In this document: piece after piece, positions 45,365-56,265 of the stretch
Position numbering within the stretch: position 1 is the first letter of the stretch
How the letters are laid out: every line of letters starts with the position of its first letter
Assembly (NCBI GenBank): GCA_015501075.1
Contig: JADNYJ010000009.1
Span: 248,001 to 312,000 of the forward strand
Direction: 5' to 3'
DNA from: Gymnopilus junonius
Taxonomy: Eukaryota; Basidiomycota; Agaricomycetes; Agaricales; Galerinaceae
DNA length: 64,000 nt
Notes under the pieces: generated by a model
Told to the model about the DNA's origin: nothing
What the model saw: the letters and a program-made list of their open reading frames with translations, nothing else
The model's database searches: none
Program-made: the position numbers and the translations under genes

Positions 45365-46690
45365 TCACTGAAAAGGGTCAATGAAAGGACTTGGAGTAGA
45401 CCTTGAAGACGGGGGAGATGAATAAATCGAATGCTGGCCTTGAATGGTGATTTCTTGTGGGGTCAGCGATGACTTCCGCCCTGGACGGTTGTTTGAATCC
45501 AATCCAGAAAGATGAGGACCTTTCTCTTTCAGGTTTTTGAGGACAAAAGCGGGGTTCTTGCCTGCCTCCTTTAGTTTCTTGAATAAATAGAGCGGCTTCT
45601 CATCAGGATCTAAGAGCCTCTTTCCACGGTTGCCTAGATGGGAATGTAAGTGATGATACTACTTATATTCCTCAAGGAAAGAGTTCATAAAACTGTAAGC
45701 TCACTGGGTGGACCATAGGAGATAAACATAGCGTAATTTTGCCATAGTCCACGTGGAACACTATGTTTTCTAAGTGCCGCTGGAAGAACTTTCCAGGTAG
45801 GATCATCCAGTGACAACTTTGGGTACGTTATACCGTCTACAGTAAACGGCATAGGCAACATCTGCAAGGTAGCTGCGTGTTCAGAGGACGTTTGGTTATC
45901 ACCTGTAAGCTCGTCCTCTTCTGTCGAACGTGTTGACCTCTCGACTGGGTGACTTTCATTTTGCAAAAATGGAATTCGTTTCTGTGTAGCTTTGAGTGTT
46001 TCACCCTACAAATTCAGAGAAGAACTGTAACCCAGTAACCCAGTGATGGCAACAATACTTACAGATAAGCCTATCGCAGAACGAAGCTTTGTTATTTCAT
46101 CTGAACACGACTGAATGGAAAAGGCTAAAAATCTGTTATTCTCTTCCAAGGCACGTATACGATTAGCTGAAGGTTCAGTAAGGTATTAAAAAATGAATTG
46201 GCAAGTGAAGATGCTAAAGGACATGCCTTGCTCCTTAACATTTCTATGGATGTCTTCGATAGAAACCTGTTCATCAGAAGCAAGTGCTTTGAAAATAAAA
46301 AAGAAATCATGATTAGTGATATCCATTCATATAGTAATTTGCACTCTTACACGGAGGTATGTAATCGTCTCTATTCAACGGAATGGCATGAGCGACTTTG
46401 AGATGATATATTGATTTGAGGATGGATAATCTTTGCCCGACGGTCTTCACACCGAGAGAAACAAGTGCGTCGGTATCAAGCATACACAGGGTGTCCCCTT
46501 GGATATTGTGCACTTCACTATTTCATGAGCCTTGGTAGTCGTGGATGGAAGCAGAGCCGGAGACGGTTCGGAACGGCGCACCTTTTATTTCCCGCCCGTA
46601 TTGAGAATATCCTAGCTCAGAGAACCAGTGATGGACATCATCTTCATCCCAATCAAGTACATGCTTATCCTCGAGCCCTCTAGAGCCCAT
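45365..46690 (-). CDS. Ste50-like adaptor paralogue: SAM and RA domains only
   Basis: Same plan as its neighbour but shorter. The start MGSRGLEDKHVLDWDEDDVH leads to a SAM domain (WFSELGYSQYG, HNIQGDTLCMLDTDALVSLG, QRLSILKSIYHLKVAHAIPL), a coiled coil (ANRIRALEENNRFLAFSIQS) and an RA domain (PKLSLDDPTWKVLPAALRKH, QNYAMFISYGPPS, EKPLYLFKKLKEAGKNPAFV). It then ends after a short tail (PSSRSTPSPFIDPFQ-stop) with no SH3 domain. Several introns fall at matching positions to the neighbour, so it is a tandem duplicate. The frame is clean, so it may be expressed. It may act as a yeast-Ste50-like isoform or a competitor of the full adaptor; that is inference. Confidence 0.82.
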
Positions 46691-46871
46691 GGTGAATAAA
46701 TTGGTGAGTGAGATGATGACGAACGTTAATTAAGCTGCTAATTAGGGGTTGCTAATAGACACTTCCGCGGACACGTGAAGGTGCACAGCCACTTCAATTC
46801 AATAGCGCACTTTGGCGGGAACCTTCGCTTTCGCAGATCGCGAAGGTTTAATTCATTTTGCCTATCGTCCT

Positions 46872-49800
46872 ATGGAGGATCCATGGGCGAATGCATGGGG
46901 CGAACCCTCGAAATCCACCGTCTCTGATTCCTCAATTCTTGTCTCTGGTAGTTCGACTTGGGCAGCTCCGTCCGTCTCCGCAATACACGGCGACCACGAA
47001 GATGATTTGTCGACCTCTTCATGGTCAGTTCCAGCAACACCACATTGGAGTGACACAGACGCTGTAGAAACTTCTATCTGGACCAATGATGTATCTTCAG
47101 CATGGGCCCCGGCTTCATCTACCTTTGACAGGATCTCCCTGGGCAATGACTTCCCATCTGAATCCGAGACACAATTCTCAACATCCCCGCCGGAGAATGC
47201 TCATGATTCTCCTTCGCCGATTATCCATTCGATATCTTTTGAGCGAGAAGACGATCCTACACCTGCATTATCGAGTATCAAGCAACCCGACACGGCTCCC
47301 CGTACACCATTACCCCCAACGCTTGTTCTCGACGATGAAATAGAAGCATTTGGCACATTCGAGACTGGTGAAGTCGTCGAACGCTCAGAAGAATGGATTC
47401 CTCCTAGATCGAATTTCAACCTTCCTTCGGCTGAAGTAGCTGCTTTAGCGCCTAGGTGGGACTACCCGGCCTCCGCTGCGACAGACGCGACTCATGACAC
47501 TATCAAGGATCTCGATGATGCCTGGGAGAGAGCGCGTCAAGAAAAAGAGAATCAGGACCGTTATGTTGTTTGTATTTGGATGTTAGCTCATTTTATGAAT
47601 ACTTATCTATGGGTTTATAGCCACGGGAATTACTGTCGTCGATCCTACGCCAAGTTGAAGAAATGTCTGATGATATTTGGCCCGACGTTGAATATAACGA
47701 TAGCTCTAACGACGGATCAGGCCGCGCCGACATGGAAGACCTTGGTCTGTGAGTTTCACAAATTTCTTGGAGTCACCCACTCCGTACTAAGCAATTATAT
47801 ACTTCAGGAATTCCATTATTCAGAAATTGGCGCCCGATGACCTGACATTGCCGCCTAAGCAACCCTTCCAAAAAACATTCACATTTAAACAATCAACTGA
47901 AGCCCTCAAGCTTACTCGACATTCTCCTTTGACTAAACTCAGTCCCATGGCATTTTACATGTCTTCGAAAGGGCTGACTTCCTGGGAAGCTTCGGTCAAG
48001 GCGAAACCCAATATTACTGCTGATGACTTTGCACCTCCTGGATGGAAAATTGTGGAGACACCCAAAGCTGAGGTACAAGTTGTAGAAGGTACCAGGAAGA
48101 AATCTAGTGGTGGTTTCCTTTCATTTTTTGGTCGCAGGTTGACGACCTCTTCATCCGACATCCCTACTATCGGAAGGTCCGCTTCTCCTGTGGTCGCATC
48201 TGGATCTGGTGCTTCATCTATTCAAGCAAGTTCTTCGCCTCGACCGAGCATTGACAGCACTCGACCAGGCAGTGTTTTGAATGAAGCTGTAGGACAAACG
48301 ACTGCCTTATCCCCAGTTGTCCCTGTAGACACCCTTGCTGAATCAGCCGCAGCGCACGTCGAAGGACCATCTATGTCTAAAAAGCCGTCAATAGTCACAG
48401 CGGTAATGCTCGATAACGTTAAACGAGAGTCTACCCCGTCACCCTCTGCTGTTTCGAGATTCCTTGGTCGTTTTTCACGTCACAAATCTTCATCCTCTCG
48501 GGACAGCCTTTCACTTTCAGCCGACGACCTTGAATTCCTGTCTGATGTACCAACCGTCGAGACCAAGGAGGAAACGAGCAACGACTTAGATGCTTTAAGT
48601 AGGATGATCAAGTCTCCTCCTCTTCCGACAGCTCTTCCCCCGCCACTGGCACCTCCTCCGAGAGCGCCTCTGCCCTCTCGGACAGCCTCGATAGTCAACA
48701 CAGTAGAAGCCAGCCAGGACAAACAGGAATATCTTTTCTCAAATTTTGAAGACGTTCCAACCCAATCTGTACTGCCTCTTCCTCCTGCACCGATATTGGG
48801 ATCCGTGCTCACGCCACCTGTCAAACCAACGTCCTTAGATATTTCCGCATCTGCAACAGCATCTAATTCAACTTCCCATCCTCCCCATCCAGCAACTACC
48901 CAAAGGACCTTAGACCAGCCGTCGCAGAGTCGCACAAGTCCTACTGACCAGGGTTGGCCTTCGTTTGATTATCCTTTATCATCGATGAGCAAGACTACCC
49001 AAACGAAACGCCCGATAGTGGCGATTATGGCATCTTCGTCTTCGACTGCGCCTTCCTCTGTTCCACCTCTCCTACCGAAACCTACATCTGCATTTTCAAT
49101 ACCGCCCCCGCCCTCTTCTTCGATTAATCGGCCCGTAAGCCCTCATCCCAGCCTTATCACTGGATCCGGGAACATTATAGTACCTTTACCGCCACCGCCT
49201 TCTTCTCGCTCCCACACGCCTTCTGTGCCAGCTCATCCTTACCAGGCGCGGTCTCAGCCTACCTTTGCCAGAATTGACGACGACGACGATTTTGCAGACT
49301 TCCTCTCCTCACCAGCCCAACCCACGAATCCTGTTCACTTATCTTTTGCGGACTTCAAGCCTTCTGCGGCTAGTTCTTCCCATCCAATACCTTCTAATAA
49401 GCCTTCAGCACCTTCTAAAGACTTATTTGGCAACTTCGGGAGTTTCGATAATCCTCCTCGTCCTCCTGCTAAACCATTAAATTTGATCATCAGCCCTTCT
49501 AGTCCCCCGAACCCACCTTCCAAGCCGAAAAATGGACCACCCCCTCTAGGTAAAGCAGCGCAGAAAACATCCAGGGCGCCAGACCATTCCAGGACGTTGA
49601 GTTTAATGGAAACCGCTGCTGCACGCGGACGATGGCTTGGCCCTCCTTCGCCCCTTCCGGAAGCTTTACCTCCACCGAGCACATCTAACGGGAATCCGCT
49701 GAGTATAGATCCTTTCGAAGGCGGTTCCAGCATGCAAGCTCAGCAGGCTCGAGCCACTGCTGCCCTCTCCGCACCTTCCACTTCTATCCGTGCTGCTAAT

Positions 49801-50004
49801 GGCTCGAGCAGCCAACCTCAAAGCTGGAATTTCCCTCCTCCGATGAATCCTACCGTCCTAGATCCCATTCCAAGCCCGCCCTCTCACAAACCACAGCCAC
49901 AGACACTGTTACTTTCCGGTACTCCAAATAGCACCAACGCACCCAGTACAGCGCATACTGGGGGATTGTCTGCTCAAGACCTCTCCTTCTTCGAGGGTCT
50001 CTGA
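46872..50004 (+). CDS. Large disordered protein with acidic F-x-x-F motifs, possible clathrin/AP accessory factor
   Basis: The start MEDPWANAWGEPSKST (ATG 46872) leads an acidic Trp-rich region (SSTWAAPS, SSWSVPATPHW, SIWTNDVSSAW) and DDEIEAFGTFETGEVV. Two introns follow, near 47567-47620 and 47751-47808; the second has a consensus gtgagt and joins MEDLGL to NSIIQKLAPDDLTLPPKQPF. The folded-looking block then reads FTFKQSTEALKLTRHSPLTK, WEASVKAKPNITADDFAPPGW. The rest is Ser/Pro-rich and contains DDDDFADFLSSP, HLSFADFKPS and LFGNFGSFDNPPRP, ending LSAQDLSFFEGL. Acidic FxxF motifs of this kind bind adaptor ear domains. I do not recognise the family; trafficking is inferred from motifs only. 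Confidence 0.6.
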
Positions 50005-50600
50005 GCATATTTCCTATCTGTAATGTATTTTCAATTTATTTCAGATTTCACTGTACAGGCTATGTGCTTTGCTGCGAGCTGGAATGTCGTCACATCCTTG
50101 TACTTGTCTCTACGATATGAGATCTGCTTGCAAGACTGGGGCACATCTCATCTAAGTATGATACTTCAGCAAGCTGTGGCTTCCAGGTAAGATGCATATA
50201 TGCACTCGTTCCGGATGACGGGGCTCTTTCAGCTCTGTAAATTTTGTCACGCCAGGTTTCAAGACAACAGTCACGACCTCTCCCGAGTAATAAGTTCGAC
50301 GCTTTACTCCTTCTGCCCGTCTTTGCTTCACAGCGGCACGCCAGATGGATCACAGGAATATCAGGCTGCTAAGAGCATGCCATGCATACTTTGCAGTTTA
50401 TCTCATTGTTTTGCCAAGTTTCGTGCTCAATATTTGGACACGACTGCCGATTTCATTCTTTAATTTCAACCCTCATCTTCTGTTGTCTTCAGGTCACCTT
50501 GCTCGTTAATGTCGCCAAGAACGATTTTGCTGAGGGCGGTCTTGACCCTTAACCTGGCGATCTTTTGTTCCGCCCTCCTCGAAAAGCCAGCGAGCGAGCG
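50005..50600. other. Intergenic / possible missing N-terminus of the deacetylase remnant
   Basis: About 600 bp. A forward 87-codon frame (50200-50463) shows nothing conserved. No secretion signal in frame with the deacetylase motifs downstream was found. Confidence 0.4.
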
Positions 50601-50609
50601 TAATCACTC

Positions 50610-51815
50610 GTTGTACGGTTCCTGACACGGTGGCGCTGACCTTTGTACGTCTCGAGCCTCTACCATGTTCGCTCGCGCAAGCATGTAATGACTCTATCTC
50701 ACAGGACGACGGACCTTTCAATTATATGTTCGACCTGAACGCCCCTCCTTCCGACAATACTGAGCTTACTCCCGTGCATATAGTTACAACATAAGCAATA
50801 CATTAAAGGCGAATAGTGCAATCGCAACATTCTTTTTCAGTACACTCCAAGCACCTCAATTATGCAGTATAAGTTGACCATGTTTTCTGTAAGACAAAAC
50901 AACTGTATAGTTCGTTTTCATGAGTTGAACACATTGTCTGACTTTATCTTCAGATGGCTGTATCTACAGCCGGGAGAATGTCGAACGCGTCAAATACGTT
51001 TTTGAGCAAGGTCATCAGGTAGCTTCGCATACATGGTCACATCCCGAACTTGACGAACCTGTCCTCCGATAAAATTAAGGCAGTACCTTGATATCGTACA
51101 GGGCTGAATGTGATTGAATGTTCTTTGGAGTCCATGAAGAACTGTCAACTATAGATGGTCAGCGTTCTTTACGCAACTGATAGTGCACCACATATTGATC
51201 ATCATCTGTAGAAGCGCTGCAGCGTATTACTATTACAGGAGCAGTCCCCGCCTTCATGCGTCCTCGTGAGTCGGGTTACGGCGAGCGATTACTAATAGTT
51301 GGTCTGATTTGCATTTTTTTAGCCTATGGCAATTACGACAGAAATGTTCTGGACCTCATCGGTGCTCGCCAGCAATCGGCTGTTACATGGGATTTTGAGT
51401 GCGCATATACTCGATAATCCTCGAGTTAGTCCCTTGCTAAACGTCGTTCTTGTTATTCTTCGTAGTTCTGGTGACTCTACAGGAGTAAGCACTTCAAAAA
51501 GAAAGGCCTTGTATTCGAAAGTAGCAAATCGTCATCCTAGCACCGTTTTGGCTCTCAATCATGAAACGCACCGTATGCATTGTTTTCACTAATCATCTTT
51601 GCCAGGTTTTTAACGATGTGGTATAAAGCATCTACAGCGTCGGTGAATCTACAAGACAGCGAAAACTTGTGCTTATCATCTTCTCTAGCTTCGACGTCCT
51701 CCCCTATGCCATCGGCAAATTGCGCGCGAAATGATATAACTTAGTATCCGTTGTAGATTGTGTTGGCAGAAATCCGTACCAGAGTATTGGAATACCAGCT
51801 ACGAGAACCGTAAGC
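50610..51815 (+). pseudogene. Chitin/polysaccharide deacetylase (NodB domain), degraded or badly frameshifted
   Basis: Pieces of a fungal chitin deacetylase appear in order: DTVALTF joined to DDGPFNYMFDL (motif 1), AIATFFF, DGCIYSRENVERVKYVFEQG and HQVASHTWSHPELDE (motif 2 with metal His), GAVPAFMRP joined to PYGNYDRNVLDLIGARQQSA (motif 3), TWDF-DSGDSTGVSTSK, VANRHPSTVLALNHETH, and a last part DVLPYAIGKLRAK, YNLVSVVDCVGRNPYQSIG. Several introns are plausible, but stops or shifts remain after ELDEP, between DDGPFNYM and ATFFF, and in the last exon. I found no signal peptide. It is either a pseudogene or a real gene damaged by sequence errors. Confidence 0.7.
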
Positions 51816-52254
51816 AACAGAAGTTCCGCAGAGCCTCAGTTCCTGAACATTTACAAATTCTTTCCATCGAACAGGCCGCTTGGAAGTACTAATTGACAAA
51901 TCAAAATGCCTTGCCAACTCATTCTTCAACTACCGTTCTACTGCATACACCCCTTCTGGTTGTTTCTTTCCCTTGAACTTTTCCTTTAAATTGTCGGATA
52001 TGGACATCTCTCTACTTCCATGATCAGTTTCTAGCAACTCTACTCTCTTCAAGTGACCACATTAAGACCCTCTAGTCGAAGTTTTTGATACAAACCTGCT
52101 ATCTCCATAATTTTGCTCACCTCTTTCCATAGTTGTTGTACTTCACATATAGCTTTCTATATCTTATTCTGAGCTTCTTATAACTTGTGAGATTTTAATG
52201 ACAACGTTCATGAGTCCAAGGAATAACAAATCCCATGAGTTAGATGGTCGACTA
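51816..52254. other. Intergenic, AT-rich
   Basis: About 440 bp between the deacetylase remnant and the first MITE. No coding frame, repeat or RNA gene that I can support. Confidence 0.5.
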
Positions 52255-52541
52255 CTGTCCGTGCATGTAGGGAGGCAACCGGTCGAGGCACCGTGACAGA
52301 AAAAATAGGATCCAGGTTAGCAACTGGCCCACTGTGAGCCGTGACCGTTGCCTAAATTAGCAACTTCAGATATGAAATTTTCGGCGATTTTTTCCGATTA
52401 AATTAGCCTTTTTCGAGAATATTTACATGTCACGATTTCTATTAGCAACCGACCCTCCGTGAGCCGTGACGTCACGGCGAATTAACCACCCAACCGGGGG
52501 TCCGTGACCCGTGACGGTTGCCTCCATACATGCACGGACAG
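52255..52541. mobile_element. MITE 1, TA-flanked, 287 bp
   Basis: The two ends are inverted repeats of about 26 bp with one or two mismatches: ctgtccgtgcatgtaggga on the left, its reverse complement ending gcacggacag on the right. TA lies outside both ends (52253-52254, 52542-52543). Inside are three related subterminal motifs, gtgagccgtgac (twice) and gtgacccgtgac. No frame of useful length, so it is a non-autonomous element. Confidence 0.85.
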
Positions 52542-52543
52542 TA

Positions 52544-52965
52544 TGCTGTACATTTGAATTGAAAGGGTCACTTGACAGCTTACTAAAATGAGGCGAAAAG
52601 TTGGAGGGCACATTGAAAGGGACATTACTTATTTCTTCCGAACCGTTTTCAATGCCATCTCTGCTGGGCTCAGTACATACTTCGTTAACTCCTTCCTTTT
52701 GCGCCAGTGGAAATCGTCGTTCAACTTCTCGAAAGAAGCATGGATTCTGATCCCCGTTTTGACCAAGCGCCCGTGCAGGACTCGGAGAGACGCCATGGTA
52801 TCCACTACCCCCGCATGACCTCACGGCTGGATTCGGGTTGTCGAAACTTGAAAGCTAGATTATCATACGAGGGATACTCAACGACCCCCAACACGCTCGA
52901 CTGGCTATACGGTGTATTCGCGTTCTTGATGTGGGTAATTCAAGTTTGAATATTATATCATTATA
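52544..52965 (+). other. Spacer between MITEs, with a possible coding fragment
   Basis: About 420 bp. A forward frame at about 52698-52949 reads PVEIVVQLLERSMDSDPRFD, RRHGIHYPRMTSRLDSG and STTPNTLDWLYGVFAFLMWV before TGA. Its composition looks coding-like, but I recognise no family and see no splice partner. It may be a relic exon. Confidence 0.3.
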
Positions 52966-53107
52966 ACACGGCGGACAATCAACTGTCAAGTCGGCCGAGT
53001 CCTTGTAGTGTTTGCCAGTCACATATTAAATAATAAACAAAGCAATCGGGCCCACAGCACCATTCCACAAGCCTCCGGTCGACTTGACATTTGATTGTCC
53101 ACCGTGT
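52966..53107. mobile_element. MITE 2, TA-flanked, about 142 bp
   Basis: Terminal inverted repeats of about 33 bp: left acacggcggacaatcaactg, right its near reverse complement ending caccgtgt. The copies differ at about four sites. TA is outside both ends (52964-52965 and 53108-53109). It is too short to code. Confidence 0.8.
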
Positions 53108-53166
53108 TATTCTGCCAGAGTCATCATCATCTATTTTTGCAGACTGTATTGGTTGGGAATATATGA

Positions 53167-53285
53167 AAAGCACGCGATTTTGCCGGTCTAGGGGATTGAA
53201 CCAATGAACCTAGAGCATAGACTTTGACTTCGCATGAGATAAGGACAGCTATCAGCATGCTTAACCATTGTACTAAAAGGTGTAC
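53167..53285 (-). repeat. tRNA-like relic or tRNA-derived SINE head
   Basis: On the minus strand, tagtacaatgg fits a Pol III A box, and about 80 nt downstream ggttcaatccc is a perfect B box. The B box lies inside a hairpin ctagg...cctag. The flanks do not form a 7-bp acceptor stem and the T-stem is not paired, so this is not a working tRNA gene. Confidence 0.4.
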
Positions 53286-54088
53286 ACCTAATGCTCTGTT
53301 GGCCGTCTTACTACCAAATCAGAAGCTGAGGATTTTTTGTGCTGCTGCACTTTAGACCCCGGCCTACTTGGTGTTAGGTTGGGTTTTCGCCTCACATGGG
53401 AAGGTGCCATCCTTCCTTGAACATGTGACATGGACAGCCAGCTGCTGTTAGCTGGGAACTGCCGACGTACTGCCACTTGCATGGACTTTTCGTAAGACAA
53501 GCCTGTGTGCAAATTCACCACCAATATTGAAACTCAGTCGGCAGTCTCCGAAGATAGTGCCGAAACAGTGACAAAGTCATGATACTATGGCATGGATGTT
53601 CGAAATTGACTACGCTGCTGCGCTCTAGCATTTATTGACTGGCAGGAACTGTATGCACCTCCCTGGTTACGCTCAGTTCATCTTCTCTTTTCTGACAAGT
53701 CGGCACTGCAGCGGCGTCTGGTCGTGTCATGAGAACAGATTGAACTTTGGACTCCACTTAGTCCTGTACAAGAGCTGTGAAGAGTTCCTCATATTTAGCC
53801 TCATTGCTCAGCGATTATTATCTACCTTTTTATTATTGGTTGCGGTATTGTAGTTTTAGGCGTATTAATCAAGGACTGTGCTAGATGCGCGCGGAAATCT
53901 AAGCTTAACATTGCATCGCACACGCATGACTGGTGAGATGGGATGCGAGAGTAAATCCGTTCTTTATGGGATTCATAGACTTGCTGCAGATGTCGTGAGA
54001 GGTCAGAAATAACTTGACATAGATAACGGAAGCAGAAATTGCAGTGACAGGCCGCGGCTCCCAAAATCGAGTCAAGTTATCCGATCAG
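53286..54088. other. Intergenic without a recognisable gene
   Basis: About 800 bp. Frames of 60-80 codons occur on both strands but carry no motif. The left part might be the body of the tRNA-like element. It also holds the BRAP 3' flank. Confidence 0.4.
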
Positions 54089-56135
54089 CTATCGTTTACG
54101 CGCCTTCTTCTTTCCATTGGCTTTGGAAGGTGTACTGGGCGGCGGTGAAGATTCTACAACAGTAATAGAGCCGCCCGCAGCCTCGGCTTCGACGCCATCT
54201 CCTGACTCAATCTTCGTCCTAGCTTCCAAAAAGAACATCATATCCCGAACCTGATCCTCCAGATCCCTGACCTTTTGTGTAAAATTGTCCTTTTCCTTGT
54301 CAGCCTGCTCCGTCTTCTCCTTCATGGCATTGATGTTCTTCATCAGGCCATCGCTCACGGCATGTTCCTCGCGAAGCTCTTTGTCCAGTTTTCGGGCGAG
54401 GTCTGCGAGACGTTCCGCCCGGCTTTCAGCCTTTGCTTTCTCCTTCAAAACTTGTGATACTTTTTCTTGCTCTGCTTGTTTCATCCGTAATTCTTGCTCT
54501 TTACTTCGTTCCCTCTCCCGCTGGAACTCGTCGCTCATCTTCTCTACCAATGACTTGAGATCGTCGAGTTGAGTTCTCAGTTCGTTCGTTTGCTCCTCGT
54601 AGAAAGTCCTTTGAGAATCTAGCTGGGAAGTTAAGAGGTAGGAGTATTCAATTCCAATGGCTTCGATTTTCTCGGCAGTCAGCGCGTCTGCTTGACTTGG
54701 ACCAAGGCCACCATCTCTCGGTGGAGGATTTATAGATGCAGCAGCGCTTGGGAGCTCAACCAATTTCCCGTCTGTTTTATTCTGGATTAAGCGATGGACA
54801 TATCCGTCCCCAGCGTAATCCCAAACACGTTGTGTTTCGAGCTCAAGAGCGTAGAGATGGGTAGTGGCTTGGTAATGCGCCTGAGCATGCGCCTGACCGT
54901 AGCGCCCACAACCAACGTTGCCACAAATGAGACATATCCAGAGATTCGTTGTTGACGTGCAAGAAGAACAGGAAGAGTGATTCGCGGTCGACGGCTCTGC
55001 GAAGGGGATGGTTCTCGTTGAAGTAGAAGTAAAAGGATGAGATGACAAAAGTGTTTGAGAATATCGACATACGGGACAACTAGAGGGAAAATTAAGGCTA
55101 GTCCTCAATTAAGGAAAGTAAAATTTCGTACCGACTGTCCCCCCATTTACTCAGACACGCACAATGAAAAGTATGCGAACAAGGAACGGTGATGAGACCA
55201 GTCACAGCTGAATCCATACGCTCGAGACATACTGGACACGTCGGCAGTTCATACATGTTGGTCTGGCTCGTCCCTATGCGTGATATGGCTTGAGAGACGG
55301 TATCTTCTACGTCGATGATTACGGACAGCACATGGACAACATGACAAATTTCTGGCTGAGTTTTACCAAGTCAATATGTATGGCAGTGCAGGAGGGGAAA
55401 AACGGACCTCCATCGAATTGAAAGGTTTGCCATTATAAGCCTCTGCAAACTCTGCAGCATCCGCTGGATTAAGAAATTTGATGATTACCATTGAACGGTT
55501 TGGCGAAAAGTCTCTAGACAGCTGAAATGAGAACGACAGGGTAGGAATAGGTAAGAAGAAAAACTAACCTGATTATTCGCAGATGACCAATACCGTCCAC
55601 AGCAGGAGCGACGAAAGCAAGAAAATCCGAAGGGGTCATCCAAGAGGGAACGGCTAAGACACCAAGCATTATTCCATCAGAGTGATCGCTTTCTCCTTCC
55701 GTCAGCGAAAGATTGACTACCTTGGCTTCAAGTTCCTCTGGCGTAGGTTTACTCGCGCCATCGCGGAAGACATGCACGGTGCCTTCAGGGAGGTTGGCAG
55801 TCCCGGTCTTGCTCCGAGCGTGTGGAACAAAGGTGGCTTCCGCTGGTCCTGCAAAGGCATGAGACAAAGTTGTCTGCGAGATGGCTGTCGTTTTGCTCAC
55901 CTTTTGCACGACCTCTGTCCTTGTTAGAGTGTAGCACGGTGCCCATGTGATCAAAGTCAATCCAGTCGATGGTGATAGGTCCGTAACGGTAGTCTTTCGG
56001 CTGTGAAAGGGTGTTTCGTCGGAGAGACGATTTCGCAGAGTGGCTTGGAAGAGGCTGGAATAGAGAAGCGGGTATAAAGGAAGACGAATTGTTTTCTGAA
56101 TTCAACACAATTCGTATGTGATATCCTCGGCGCAT
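54089..56135 (-). CDS. BRAP: BRCA1-associated protein 2 homologue (BRAP2/IMP), RING-UBP zinc finger ubiquitin ligase
   Basis: Cytosolic E3 ligase; in animals it tunes Ras-MAPK signalling. The start MRRGYHIRIVLNSENNS (ATG 56133-56135) leads to RYGPITIDWIDFDHMGT, then the BRAP2 RNA-recognition-like domain (ILGVLAVPSWMTPSDFLAF-type MLGVLAVPSWMTPSDFLAFV, FSPNRSMVIIKFLNPADAAE). The RING-H2 reads PTCPVCLERMDS, PCSHTFHCACLSKWGDS, CPVC. The UBP-type zinc finger is NLWICLICGNVGCGRYGQAH, HYQATTHLYALELETQRVWD, YVHRLIQNK. A coiled coil of about 170 residues follows (RERERSKEQELRMKQAEQEK) and the protein ends GKKKARKR. The domain order is diagnostic. A 130-bp divergent promoter is shared with the Nudix gene. 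Confidence 0.92.
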
Positions 56136-56265
56136 GACAGAGAAGAGAAGAGAAGAGATGCATGAAATGAAATTGAAAGCCAATTCATGTCATCGTTTGT
56201 TTGGATCTAACGGAAATGCCAATCACTCAATTAACCGAGGATCCCGAACATTCTCCGTCTTGCTC

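Noticed and set aside
53167..53285. Functional tRNA gene on the minus strand
   Set aside because: No 7-bp acceptor stem, and the T-stem does not pair beyond two bases.
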